Origin: Hermatobates lingyangjiaoensis
Taxonomy: Eukaryota > Arthropoda > Insecta > Hemiptera > Hermatobatidae
NCBI GenBank assembly: GCA_026182355.1
Contig: JAPFBL010000049.1
Coordinates: 4,857,001-4,921,000, forward strand
Reading direction: 5' to 3'
Length of the DNA: 64,000 bases
A model generated the notes under the pieces. It searched no databases. It had not been told where the DNA came from and worked only from the letters and a program-made list of their open reading frames with translations. The position numbers were made by a program, and so were the translations under genes. Shown piece after piece: positions 23,150 through 33,690 of the stretch (position 1 is the first letter of the stretch; every line of letters starts with the position of its first letter).

Positions 23150-25036
23150 CCATGGGTGGGTGAGTGAGTGAGTGAATATGTTAGCATTGCTTGTTACCAC
23201 GCAACTTTGATGGATCAAGTTGATATTTTACACAAAAATGGCTTCATAGTGTAGATGATCCCTATTGTTTGTGAGGAATTTTGCATGATGGAAAAGTCAC
23301 TTTTTTTTGCCAAAAACCTGTTTTCAGAAAACATTTTTTTCTCCTAAACTGCTGTTTTAGACTTTTGAAATTTTGGCATTAACTTTGAGGTTACAAATGC
23401 AATAAACGAAAAATATATTCAGATGGGAAATTAAAACAATGGGAAATATTTTTTTTTTCAATGAAATATAAAAATTTTAACTTATAATTCAATCTCAATC
23501 TCAAAGCTTGTGAGAGCGATACAAACCATACCGTTTGACGGATCGAAATGAAACTATACCTAAAAATAGAACGTTATGTGATGATGAGATGAGATCATTT
23601 TTTTCAAAATTTCTGTCACCAAATTACAGTACAGTTTCTATTTAAAAGGTGCAATTTATAAAAAAAAATCATTAAATTTCATTCACGGCAAAGAGCAATA
23701 AAGCTATAAAAACTGTTTGTTTATCCTAGACTAAGGGATCACGTGCTATACTTGTCCAATTTTTAATATTTTTTTGCATTATTTAGATTGACTTAGAAAT
23801 TTTTTGAGTGAATCCACTGAAATAAAATTGATGTTTATAATGGAAAAATTTAAATATTTGTTGACTTACATGAGATATAGGAGGAATAATATTTTCATAT
23901 GCAAAAAATCACCGGCAATAAACATAAATTTCCTTTGTCTTATATGGTATGCTAGCTTTGTCTCACAAAATTTTCTAATTAATTTATATATTGCAACCTT
24001 GAACAAAACTTAAAATCAGATAAATATTTTTTTGTGTTTATGAACTATATTCTCTTTGCATGATATTGAAGTGTGAGGAATGGACTGTTTCCTCAAGAAA
24101 GAGGAGTTCTCTTTGTTGAGGAATGGACTCTTTCCTCAAGAAAGAGGAGTTCTCTTTGTTGATGACTATCCTGTTTTTTCACTATTCTAGTCTAATAGTT
24201 CATATTTATTATTTTTAAAAATTAGAAGCATCCAACTATAAAAGTTTTAAATTACACTGAATAGCTGACTTTGACTTTGATTTGAGTATGTAAACTGGCT
24301 AATATACTTTTTTCTCAATATACATTCATAACAACCTTATAACAGAGTACAACACGAGAGAAAAAGATAACACTCGCAGAGAGAAAATTTGTATATATGA
24401 TTTTTAAATGAGAGAAAGGAAGATGATTTTATTAAACACTAAGAAGTCATAATAGCCCCTGTATAATAATTCTATAAAAGGCCAAAAATGTAAAACATAT
24501 TTGAAAATGGAAAACATTCTTTGAAGAAAAATAAATGTAATTATCCTACATCTTAAATTAAAAACGATCTTAAAACAATATATTTCCTTCAATTTTTCTG
24601 ATCTTTTTCAGAAAAAATAGAAGTTTTTTTTTGTTTTAATGTGAAAATTTGTCTTAAATATTCAATCTAGAAGGAGGTCTGGTAAAGTATGTAAGACATC
24701 CACTGGCTACTGGAACAAAAGTCATGTTCTCCTGTAAGAGATTATTTCGTAACACGATATCTACCTTTTCGCTTTTGAAAAATGTTATTACTGCTGTAGT
24801 CGTGCTAATGTTATTATATGCATCAGTGGTGTGATATACAAAAGTAAGCATATATATTGATAAGTGAATCAATCACTATCTGTACTACCTACAGGAATGA
24901 AAGACTAATAAACATCTCCCATTTAGACATTTATATGATACTTAAATAGAAAATTATGTATCATATAGCTAAGATGTATGATATTATGGTTACTTATAGT
25001 AAAGTTGAGTGTAGGCCACTCCAGATTTTTTTTTGG
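23150..25036 (+). mobile_element. LINE-derived relic, nearly complete, plus strand
   Basis: The 5' palindrome is lost, but homology begins in the G/T-rich microsatellite (GGGTGGGTGAGTGAGTGAGT). It continues to AGTAAAGTTGAGTGTAGGCC, then ACTCCAGATTT. The sense frame at ~24,700-24,850 retains a readable RT-thumb segment (FSCKRLFRNT then LKNVITAVVVLMLLYASVV), so the 72-aa minus-strand frame there is a shadow. The copy is longer than the 1.6-kb form because it keeps the 24.0-24.65 kb part. Confidence 0.65.
24075..24160. repeat. 43-bp tandem duplication
   Basis: GAGGAATGGACTGTTTCCTC (24,075) and the following AAGAAAGAGGAGTTCTCTTT are repeated at 24,118 with one difference. It lies inside the LINE relic and is private to this copy. 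Confidence 0.9.
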
Positions 25037-25931
25037 AAAACCATAAATCACATGATCAGCTTGGAAGCGTCAATTTGACAATATTTCGTTTGATATCTTA
25101 ACTTTACTCATCATGTTCCTTAGCTGTAACTCTTATAATTATGGCTCTCATTTACCCTATGTGCTCAAATGCAGTGACATTGATTTTAGTTATCTTTATC
25201 AAGTACGAGTATGAATGTTAGAAGAACCGTATCGTTCAATGAGATTTCTTGGGTAGTTTGTTTTCGTGTAATAACATTTTACTTTTTCTTATTTTTCTCC
25301 ATAATACTTGGACTGCTGATTTCAATGGCATTTCACTAAGTTTTGAACACAATTTAGTTTTTGATTTTTCGAATGAGAGGAGTAATAATTAAGAATTCTT
25401 TCAGCACTAGTAGGCCTCGTGTACCGTTCTGTTAAAATTACCAGTTTCACTCCTTATAATTTTCATAGCATGAAATAAGAGTGCCATCTTTTCTTTTATC
25501 TATTAACCTAAATATTTGACTGTATTAACGTGGAAAATTATGACACGATTGTAACTTACATTTTTTTAATCTTTATATAGTTGTTGAATGTTTATTTGTG
25601 CATGTGGTGTGTGTGTGTTTTTTTTTCCTCACAACAGTAACCCTGCTATGAGGGAGTATATTTAAGTTCACACGTATCACACAGGGTACAATGTGTATGC
25701 AACAACAAAGTTATTATTATAAATAATAATGAATCATGCAAAGTAAGTATAACTATGAACTAGGTATAAAGAAGTATAAATAGTATTAACTATGAGTAAA
25801 TTTAGTACAATAAGTAAAAGTAATTATAACATACAAACATTAATTTAACAGTTAATTTACATACATGTTTAACTAACTAAAATAATATATACAAGTAGTA
25901 TCAAAATTTCTTTACACTAATGGTCCTGACG

Positions 25932-25960
<29 letters not shown>
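25037..25960. other. Unassigned AT-rich stretch ending in (TA)n
   Basis: No gene or element is recognised. It ends in a (TA)~15 tract (25,931-25,960) immediately before a fold-back repeat. Confidence 0.4.
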
Positions 25961-25962
<2 letters not shown>

Positions 25963-26123
25963 ATGATCAAACCACAATAAGAAATGGGAAAACAAGACTA
26001 AGATCTTTCAACCGTAACAAGCGGTCTTCGTCAGAGTCAAAAACCCAACTTGACGAAGACCGCCTGTTACGGTTGAAAGATCTTAGTCTTGTTTTCCCAT
26101 TTCTTATTGTGGTTTGATCATTG
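25961..26123. repeat. Near-perfect fold-back repeat with hammerhead-like motifs
   Basis: The arms at 25,961-26,033 and 26,051-26,123 are inverted copies of about 73 bp with very few mismatches, separated by ~17 bases. Each arm carries TGACGAAGACCG, a 7-base loop, CGGTTGAAAGATCTT. On the minus-strand arm the full core CTGACGA is present (26,028-26,034). Outside the right arm lies TTTCACGTGTTTATGTGAAA, also found at 521-540, so this is a dispersed family. Confidence 0.85.
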
Positions 26124-26151
26124 ATTGTTGTTTCACGTGTTTATGTGAAAT

Positions 26152-26156
<5 letters not shown>

Positions 26157-26219
<63 letters not shown>
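26157..26219. repeat. (TA)n-(TG)n compound microsatellite
   Basis: A run of about 34 bases of TA is followed directly by about 28 bases of TG. It sits just outside the fold-back repeat. Confidence 0.95.
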
Positions 26220-26224
<5 letters not shown>

Positions 26225-26363
26225 TTTTTCTAAATTATTATAAAAAATGCAGTATTCCTGCAATGAGAGAAGTCATTTACAATTGCTAACTTAGAATGCA
26301 ATATATAATGCATATGAATACTTACATGATATAAAAATCAGTGTACAAACCATAGTAATAATT

Positions 26364-26493
26364 CAGAAAAAGACTAAGATCTTTCAACCGTAACAAGCGG
26401 ACTTCATCAGAATCAAATCTCAATAAATCTCAGATGAGATTTGACACTGACGAAGACCACTTGTTATGGTTGAAAGATCTTTGTCTTTTTCTG
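26364..26493. repeat. Second, diverged copy of the same fold-back family
   Basis: AGAAAAAGACTAAGATCTTT with CAACCGTAACAAGCGGACTT at the left pairs imperfectly with ACCACTTGTTATGGTTGAAA and GATCTTTGTCTTTTTCTG at the right. The loop contains a smaller palindrome (AAATCTCA.../...TGAGATTT). The right arm keeps the complete CTGACGA core at 26,447-26,453 and GAAAGATCTT. Confidence 0.75.
26447..26483 (+). ncRNA. Hammerhead-like motif (family 2), probably vestigial
   Basis: In order: CTGACGA, one extra A, GACCA-CTTGTTA-TGGTT (5-bp stem including one G.T, 7-base loop), GAAA, then GATC flanked by A and T, then T. This fits the type I hammerhead order CUGANGA, stem II, GAAA, stem III, UH. Two departures matter: an additional A between CUGANGA and stem II, and only a self-complementary ..AGATCT.. 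as stem III. Whether it cleaves is unknown. Confidence 0.35.
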
Positions 26494-26499
26494 ATTTCT

Positions 26500-26765
26500 T
26501 ACTGCGGTTTAGACGTTGATTTCTACTTCACTTGTTTACTGTGAAATCTTGTTAGTGATATAAAAAATAATAAGCAATCCTTCTAAATTACATACATAAT
26601 AATGGTACTTTTAAAAAATATTTAACGCATTGATCTAAGTGTTAAACCTTAAATACGTCAAACTTTTACGTATAATATATCAGTTAACAACATTGTTAAA
26701 TTAGCGTTCAAAATGTTTAGAGATATTTGGAATAAAATTCACAAAATGTTTGTACTAATCCTTGT
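26500..26765. other. Unassigned AT-rich spacer
   Basis: Apart from the diverged ACTTCACTTGTTTACTGTGA-like end fragment of the fold-back family at 26,520-26,553, I see nothing recognisable. Confidence 0.4.
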
Positions 26766-26769
26766 GTAG

Positions 26770-27195
26770 AGGTTAGTCCTTAGGAGGTGGCCATGACTGT
26801 CCTTGGGTGGTTACTGCACGTATCCGGGTCGTTTTGTCAGGATGTAATTCTGGACAGTCACACAGAAGGTGGCCTACGTGGTGTCTCGTGGTCAAAGGGC
26901 ATGTAGAACTGTTTAATACCGAATCTCTGTACGTAAGTTTTAAATTTTCCATGTGCTGTCAAGATCTTTCACTTACCATCTTATTTTGAGGCGTTCATTT
27001 TTACTCGGAGACGCTACACATGGTACGAATTTCTTTGTAATTTGACCAATGTAAGACACTGTCTATTTCGTCTACCAGCTTAGAATTATTCCTTTCTTTG
27101 CCAATCTAATTACTTCAGATTATGGTATGTGGTCGTTATCTGGTGTTTTATCTAGTTTTGATGCTACTTTTGCTATATAGTCTGCCAACTAATGC
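26770..27195 (-). pseudogene. LINE RNase H end and C-terminal domain fragment
   Basis: On the minus strand, reading from ~27,190 downward, ADYIAKVASKLDKTP resembles the end of an RNase H domain (the NE.AD.LAK region). It is followed by SEVIRLAKKG, then HGKFKTYVQRFG near 26,955 and HHVGHLLCDCPELHPD near 26,865-26,900. The last two match the C-terminal HG.F..YL.RF and EH.L..CP motifs of Jockey/R1-type ORF2 proteins. Stops and frame changes separate the blocks. The rest of the element is not contiguous here. Confidence 0.6.
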
Positions 27196-27717
27196 CTTCC
27201 ACTCCCGTTTAAGCTTTTCCTCAAGAGAAATATATCCAGCTGAAGCAGATTAATCTTGTATTTTAGATTAGTGTGTGTGTGTGTGTGTTAGAATGTGTGC
27301 TGGTTTTTTTAATAAAATTTGATTTGCATCATGCTCCACAAAAGTACTATATGTTACTTTTGGACTTACATTAATTATTAATTTTTTAAAATTAATAAGT
27401 TGATTAAATTCATTTAAAATGTTAAATATAAATAACAATATTACAATTATAATTGGATTAATCATACATCACATCTAACTAAATATATATGTACAAATCA
27501 CTTCATTTTTTATGAAGTACAACAAATGTGAGAAATAAACAATTTTTTTAGATTTCATAGGAGTACATTTAACATCAGTAAATTTAGTTAAGAGTAATTA
27601 AGGCTTGATAAAACAATAGTAGTAAACTGAACTAAACAGAAAAAAGTACTAAAACTAAATTAAACATTAACTTAATTCTAATGTAGTGCAATCAGTTATT
27701 ATGTGGTATTTACTCAT

Positions 27718-27984
27718 TGTAGGGTAAAAATCTAATGAAATGGTCTCCACATATAAAAATTTTAATGATATAAACAACGCGTTTCGAACACGTAGTATTC
27801 TTTCTGCCTTATTTTATTTTATATTAATTTTTGTACTTATTTACTTTGTACTATAGATAACTCTCTGGTGTCATTGTATTTTTTAGTTAATGCCTGAGGA
27901 AGAACACTACGTGTTCGAAACGCGTTGTTTATATCATTAAAATTTTTATATGTGGAGACCATTTCATTAGATTTTTACCCTACA
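27718..27984. repeat. Large fold-back repeat with hammerhead-like motif (family 1)
   Basis: The arms at 27,718-~27,800 and ~27,900-27,984 are inverted copies (TGTAGGGTAAAAATCTAATG outermost, then TGGTCTCCACATATAAAAAT, then the CAACGCGTTTCGAACACGTA region), separated by ~95 bases. The arms are nearly identical. No TIR/TSD signature of a known DNA transposon is evident. The inner arm ends carry the motif GTGTTCGAAACGCGTTG, which is shared with the fold-back at 62.66-62.98 kb although the outer arms differ. Confidence 0.85.
27894..27927 (+). ncRNA. Hammerhead-like motif (family 1), probably vestigial
   Basis: CTGAGGA is followed by one extra A, then GAACAC-TAC-GTGTTC (perfect 6-bp stem, 3-base loop), GAAA, CGCG between A and T, then T. 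The order and all core bases fit a type I hammerhead (CUGANGA and GAAA with N7=G), except for the extra A before stem II. A possible stem I is weak: the bases after the putative cleavage T and before CTGA pair at only a few positions. The opposite arm has a mutated core (CAGAAAGA). Confidence 0.35.
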
Positions 27985-28598
27985 TTAACTTAAGCTAATA
28001 GTAATCATCCTTATATTCAATTATTGTCCAGGACACAGTCAAAAAATTGTTTAATGCAAATATTTGTATTTACTCACACACAAGGTATTTGAAAATTGAA
28101 TTTTAGTTAAAAGCTGCTTCTAAATTATATCTTCTGACTATGAATTGCGTCACCATTAGATGTAAATCGACTGACTAACTGAAATTATTTGACCAGCTTT
28201 CACAATAAAAAATAGATTAATACTCTTTTGCTTACCGCACTTTTTAATATTTACTTGGGAATGTGTGTAATTTCATTTAAAATTAATTATAATCCTTTTA
28301 AATTTCTATTACAAAAATCGTTTATATGTAGAATAAGTTGAAGTAATTACTTCTCATTCATTAGGGGTAATGGCTTCCCACAATGATTTCCAATACAATA
28401 AAGTACAGCTATGATTACATGGCATGTTATAGTTTGAGTTTTGAAAGTCATTTAGTTCTATATTTTTTTTTAAATTATCAAACAGTGTTATTCACTATAT
28501 ACTGTTATAGCGTTATTAGTTGGAGGTCACATATTTCGAATTGTTAATATGACTCTCACAATTTCAAGTCGTTCTTTGTCCAGAAATGGACAACTAAA
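27985..28598. other. Unassigned AT-rich stretch
   Basis: No supported gene or element was found in this interval. Confidence 0.4.
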
Positions 28599-28599
28599 T

Positions 28600-29295
28600 A
28601 ATTTTTGATTCCAGTCTGTGTTGTTAAACTATCACAAGAGCACCTGTCGTCAGTAACATCAAATCTCAAAGGCTTTTGGACGATTATGAGCTCACAGTGC
28701 TTCTTTTATTTTATTCATTGTATATTGTACTTTTTGTTTGACTGGACAGCAGGAAACAAATATTTTTATAGGCATCCTTTTGAGGAAGATAACCATTGTT
28801 ACAATTATTCTTTTTGCAAAAGTTGTTTAATGCATCCTATAGGAGTGGTACTGAAGGAAATGGGAAGGACATTGGTTAACAGTTCCGGCCTCTCATCACC
28901 ATCTATCCTCTCATGGGATTTATTCCAAGGAAACACAATTTACAGTTATGCTGCGTATTCAGTTTGACACAGTTCCCTCTATATCTTCAATAAGAAGGGT
29001 ATGATATTTTTTATTTAACACACAATCTATAGGAACTTGACTATCTATCTTATCAACTATAATTCTGTGTATGAAGCTGGTAGAGTTTAATTTCTGTTCT
29101 TCATAGAACCCAGTGTACGTTGTCAATATGGCTTTCAACGTGCTCCTGCTTAATTATTACTATACCTAATGTACAGTCTGTAAAGCTCTTCTGGAAGTAA
29201 ACTCCATTCCGGTACACAACAAACACAGCTCACGCGATTTTTCTAGGGACTACCGTCGGTGACAATTTCTATTCTGTCTTTACCTGGTGTTTCAT
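28600..29295 (-). pseudogene. LINE RNase H and C-terminal fragment
   Basis: On the minus strand, RIEIVTDGSP.KNRVSCV at ~29,285-29,225 matches the start of an RNase H domain (the first catalytic Asp lies in TDGS). Farther along, CNNGYLPQKDAYKNICFLLS (~28,810-28,750) aligns with the CNNGHHLQKDLY stretch of the 18-kb copy, and LRFDVTDDRCSCD near 28,660 corresponds to the cysteine-bearing C-terminus. Stops and shifts are frequent. It is the closest relative of 18,366-19,010 in the opposite orientation. The plus-strand 120-aa frame at 28,605-28,967 is its antisense shadow. Confidence 0.65.
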
Positions 29296-29669
29296 TTAAT
29301 GTTTGCTCATTTCCATGAATAATTGCAAGATAAACACACCTGGATGGCAGGGTAGGAATCTCAGTTTCTTCGTTTCATTCTGTCATAAAATATTTTTGGA
29401 TTAAGTATCCCAAACACATTTTCATAGCTTTAAGATGAATAGTTGATCAGAGTGTAGGCAGTTGTTATGATTTAGTTTTAAAGCCTCTTATGATTCTGAA
29501 TAAAAATAATTTTTGCACCCTAGTCTACTCTATTTCATTACATTTCAGTTTAAGTTCATTATAATACAGAAATACCGTAAGTATGTAGTGGAATTAAAGC
29601 CAGTTCATATATATTTAGTGCTTCGGGGCAAAGACCCCAAAATATTCTTTAACCGAAAGAGAAAAACTA
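29296..29669. other. Unassigned spacer between two LINE fragments
   Basis: AT-rich. The 62-aa frame at 29,513-29,701 has no recognised domain. Confidence 0.35.
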
Positions 29670-30300
29670 TCAGTTCAAAGAATATTTGTGTTCCACAATA
29701 ACATGTTTATTCCAATTCAGTTCAGAATCAATAAATATTCCGAGATGTTTAAGTTCGTTAACTACTTCCAATCTATTCCTCCACACGTAAAAGAAAAGAT
29801 CCAAACTAATAGGTTTCCAGGTGTTCGGAAGAATTTTCGATCTTTCACTATTTGATTGAACCTTTTCATTTTGTTCCACATTTCAAATACTTCTTGCGCT
29901 TCGTTTCTAAGTCGTATTATATCAGAAATAATCCATCCTTTTACTGATACTAGTAATCAAAGAACCATAAGGGAAATCTTTAAGTACTGAACCATACTGA
30001 TTATCCAGAATCTAGGACCGCCGCAGGATTCTTGTGAACATCCTTTTGTAACTATCCTATTTATATTACACGTGTTGGCAATCCTTGCTTTTCTATTATT
30101 AAAATAGTCAACAGCTAGTTGGTATAGATTTTTGGGGCATCGGAAGTCTTAGAACTGACAAATTATTGAAGGCCACCATGCTGCATCAAAGGCTTCCCTC
30201 ACGACAAGTGCTTTAGTGCTACAATTTCTTTATTTTCTAAATCATCAATGAATCTCTTTATTGATAATAATGCGTCCTCCGTATTTAATGGGACCATCCA
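29670..30300 (-). pseudogene. R1/LOA-like LINE reverse transcriptase fragment
   Basis: This minus-strand fragment is the best-preserved RT sequence of its group here. From ~30,290: NTEDALLSIKRFIDDLENKE, then after a shift REAFDAAWWPSIICQF (motif A region, catalytic Asp in FDAAWW), CPKNLYQLAVDYFNNRKARI (~30,120) and VTKGCSQESCGGPRFW (~30,030; the GCPQGSC.GP motif with a Gln/Glu change). Near 29,760-29,715, ELKHLGIFIDSELNWNKHV marks the thumb. RT makes cDNA by target-primed reverse transcription. The YADD box is not preserved. Multiple shifts and stops make this a pseudogene. Confidence 0.8.
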
Positions 30301-30640
30301 GTACTCTGTCTTCAAAGTGTCGTCCAAGACTGCTTCTTTGGCACTTTGTCTGCCACATCTTTCCCTCGATTCCCGAGTGACCTTTAACCCATGATATACC
30401 GACACTTAATTTACTTAATTTATATGTGTTCTTAATTTACTTATTTGAGCTCTAACGTTCTGAGAGTTAACACAATGTATATGACTATTGCGCAGGTGGT
30501 CTAGGGAACATTTACTGTCTGTTCTGACCATAGCTCTTTTCTCAGTACTCCAGATTCCTCCTTCTTCTCCAAGCCACTGAAGTGCTCTTGATATCGCCAG
30601 CAGTTCGGCCTGATTGTTTGATTCTTACACTAAAAAATCA
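30300..30640 (-). pseudogene. LINE RNase H fragment, placed upstream of the RT piece
   Basis: On the minus strand: SNNQAELLAISRALQWLGEE at ~30,620-30,560 (the conserved Glu-bearing helix), then VRTDSKCSLDHLRNS (~30,525, catalytic Asp) and VGISWVKGHSGIEGK (~30,400, the KGHSGNEGND motif with DVAD following). These are the canonical RNase H landmarks in the correct order. Curiously this C-terminal domain precedes the RT fragment at 29,670-30,300 on the same strand, with no gap. Intact elements have RT first. Confidence 0.75.
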
Positions 30641-30644
30641 ACGA

Positions 30645-31275
30645 CTTTTTGATGCTATGATGGATCTGTCTACCAAAGTGCTCTTATCAATGAATATGTT
30701 GTTCTCTTGACCAAAACTTAATATCGGTTGTAAATGTTCGTCTATGAATCATATTATTTTGGGTAATATTGAAGTATGAGGAATGGATTCTTTCGTTCTA
30801 TATTACAAAACGGTTACGAATTTTAAGCTAATTCTTCGGTAATTCGATGACACTGAAATTTTTTCTTACATGTTTCTGACATTTTTTAGCCAAATAGAAA
30901 TATTTTGAAGTCTTAAACGGAAAAATATGGCTTAAGTCTTCAATGTTGAAGGAGGTCATATAAATGGCCATGTAAGAGATTCTTTGGCTATGGAACAAAA
31001 GCCATGTTCTCCTGTAAGAGGTTATTTCGTAGGACTTACTTTTTTTCTTTGGTTTTACAATAGTCTTATTGCTGTTGTGGAGATACGAAGGATATTACAT
31101 GCATCAGTTGTGTGATATACAAAGGTAATTGTGTACATGTATTGATAACTGGTTCAATCACTATTTGCATGGTCTCCAGGCATGAGAATACAAATAATCA
31201 TCTCCATATGGACATTTATATTATGTCTAAATGAGGCAATATATACCCAAGAAGTTTGAGATTGTATTTACTTAT
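30645..31275 (+). mobile_element. LINE-derived relic, 3' half, plus strand
   Basis: Family homology runs from CTATGATGGATCTGTCTACC to ATATATACCCAAGAAGTTTG. The RT-thumb remnant at ~31,005-31,125 is readable in the sense frame (FFLWFYNSLIAVVEIRRIL then HASVV.YTKV), close to the thumb of R1/Jockey-group RTs. It is followed by a second, slightly different family tail. Confidence 0.6.
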
Positions 31276-31277
31276 AG

Positions 31278-31402
31278 TAAAATTATAACTTCATCATGAT
31301 AGTCACATTAAAATAAAACAAGAACAAAATTGATTACCGATGAATTAAATATTATGATTAGTTCTAGTAAAGTTTTGTGCAGGCCATTCCAGATTTTTAA
31401 TA
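31278..31402 (+). repeat. LINE 3' tail, second type
   Basis: GTCACATTAAAATAAAACAA, GATTACCGATGAATTAAATA and GTTTTGTGCAGGCCATTCCA match, in the opposite orientation, the tail that directly follows the RT fragment at 32.4-33.4 kb. This ties the relic repeats and the RT-bearing LINE to one 3' end. Confidence 0.55.
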
Positions 31403-32439
31403 TCAGTGACACTTGCAGGTTTTCGATGTAAAACGCAATTTACTATAATTGTTTAGGATTTAAAAAATTGGTGATTAAAAAGTGTGAAGACCAATTTTAT
31501 AAGATCAGTAAATATTAACCTATCTGACTAGTGATAAGTAGCATTAGGTGTTAAAAGTAATCTTACCTTCATTTTTTAGGTATTTTAAAGAATATTACTG
31601 CTTTTAAAATGTTAAAAAAATGATCTTGGAAGAGTTTCACTCAAATAACCAAAGAACCCTATATGGTTCCAGGTAGATATCCTGAGATATAATTTCATTG
31701 TCATATTAAATGTAAAATTTTATCTTTACTTTTGATGGAAAAGGATGGTCAACTATTTAGATAATATATAACAGAGTAAAAAACATTCTTAATAAAAATT
31801 CAAATTCGTATATTTTAACACATTTCGACTAAATGTTGTGCTTTCAAGTGAGATGTCATAAGCATTTCAACGATTTTGAAATATTTGAAGATGCTGTTAA
31901 CGACCGGAAGTTTTTTTTTCTTTTTTAAATTCTTTATTGAAACATGCTCCAAACAAGGTATTACATGTTGTACTAAAGACCGGAGGTCTTCACTCACAGA
32001 TTTCAGTTATTGTTTCTAGAGCTATAACTTTTGTGCTCATAATAAGTGGATAAATCGTAGTAACTACATTAAAATAAATCAATTAATTCAGTTGATTAGC
32101 AAACAGTTTTGATTGTACGGATTAGCTTTAACTAAAGTACAGGGTAGATCACTCCAGATTGGTTGATAATATTTGAAGTTGTCTTGAAGGTTCTGTTTTG
32201 TTCCAGGTGAGTTTGAAAGGATGTTGGTAGATGGTAAGTAGACTTTCTCCTGGTCATTATGTAAGAGAGAGAGAAGGGGAAGTTGTTCTCGCTTCATCCT
32301 CTAACCTACATCTCACTCTTCTGCAACCTTGTTATTTTCACCCATCATCCTTTAATTTTCAACTATTCCAATTATATATACAACTACTATGACCCGTTAA
32401 TCTATATTTTTTACTTTCATTTACTTTCTATATCAAATA
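31403..32439. other. Unassigned AT-rich stretch
   Basis: No supported gene or element was found. The small minus-strand frames at 31,815-31,997 and 32,088-32,297 have no recognisable domain. Confidence 0.35.
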
Positions 32440-33425
32440 GAAAAAAATCTGGAGTGGCGTACACTCAACTTACTATAAGTGAACGTAATATCTAATTGGT
32501 TGGTAATCAGTTGAGTTTTTGTTTAATTATAATGTGTCTATCGAATAGATATGGTATCAAATTCTCTGATAAGATATCATCAATCTATAAATATTCAATT
32601 CAATGATTTCGTTTTGTTTTATGGTGGCTATATCTATTTTATCAGTAATATCACACTTGAAATCATTTATCTACAAAAATGAGATATGTTACTATTATTA
32701 TGAATCTTAATACCATAGTCAATGAAACTATTACATGACTTTTCCAGTTTAGTCTTTCATCCAAAAAGATTCTAATGTATTTGACTACAACTAAAACTTC
32801 TACTGTTGTATGTTCAATAAATAGGTCTTTCAGACTTACTTTCTTTCATCTTGAGAAACTAATAAGCACTTATTAGGATTTATATTCAGACCTTTCTTCT
32901 TTACCCATTTCTCGCTAATGTGGACAGCATGACTCATTAGCTCAAACTATTACCATGAAGCATTCTTGTTTTTATAATAACAAGGGGATCTGCACATCCT
33001 TTCGTAAGGAATCATTCATTATTTAAAGGATCGATAAGGTTATCCACAACTAATAACCACAATATGGGTGATAGCATACCTTCCTGAGAGTAATCTCTAA
33101 TGGTCACAATTTCGGCTGCGGTAGATCCTGTACTTATACCAATTATCCTTCAGTTAGATTGTAATCCATTCCATAGTTCTTAGATTAAAACATATGTAGA
33201 TCAGTTCTGATTACTGGATTCGAAGAGCTGTTATCAAAAGCTTCTTCAATATTCAAGTTTCTTCAACACAGATGTTTCCTTTAAAACTTCAGGTATCGTC
33301 TATTTTGTTAACCAAGGTTTTTAGAACTGACTCTGATGACTTGACCTTCAGATAGGTATATTGTCGCTTTCGAAGATCCTTATTTGCCAAAATGTTCTGA
33401 TATTACCACAGGTAAAACCTAATAG
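32440..33425 (-). pseudogene. R1/LOA-like LINE: RT fragment running into its 3' tail
   Basis: Minus strand, in order: RQYTYLKVKSSESVLKTLVN (~33,365), LNIEEAFDNSSSNPVI (motif A, ~33,255), YSQEGMLSPILWLLVVDNLI (~33,090; the PQGGVLSP motif decayed) and GCADPLVIIKTR (~32,990, where YADDLVII is expected). Then come GLNINPNKCLLVSQDE (~32,890) and VKYIRIFLDERLNWKSHV (~32,770, thumb). At 32,530-32,440 the sequence ends in the family tail, GAACGTAATATC on the plus strand preceded by AAAAAATCTGGAGTGGCGTA. RNase H is deleted. Shifts and stops are abundant. Confidence 0.75.
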
Positions 33426-33529
33426 TTATCATTTTTAGTGTAATAATACTCTTCCAATACTTTAGATGATTGTAGCAAGATACTACTTAATACAATATTT
33501 TGTACCGGAGAAGTGGCTTAAAATTAGTA

Positions 33530-33690
33530 GACGTTTTGTCAAAATAAATGAAAAAGTACTTTTCCCATGCTTCAATATATCCAAAAACAATAGTTCTTAA
33601 ATACACCAAGAAACCATATATCCGACACCACATATTCATACCATCGCACGCTGAAAATCATAATCTAATATATATTTGAGGATGTCTACC
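33530..33690 (-). mobile_element. LINE-derived relic piece, minus strand
   Basis: The sequence from AAAAAGTACTTTTCCCATGC to AATCATAATCTAATATATAT matches diverged internal parts of the repeat family (the CCATTCC..ACTTCAATATTACCC and CCAT..CACGCTGAAAA regions). It lies on the 5' side of the RT fragment, as expected if both belong to one element. Confidence 0.4.

Noticed and set aside
28605..28967. 120-aa plus-strand frame
   Set aside because: Antisense to LINE RNase H/C-terminal sequence on the minus strand.
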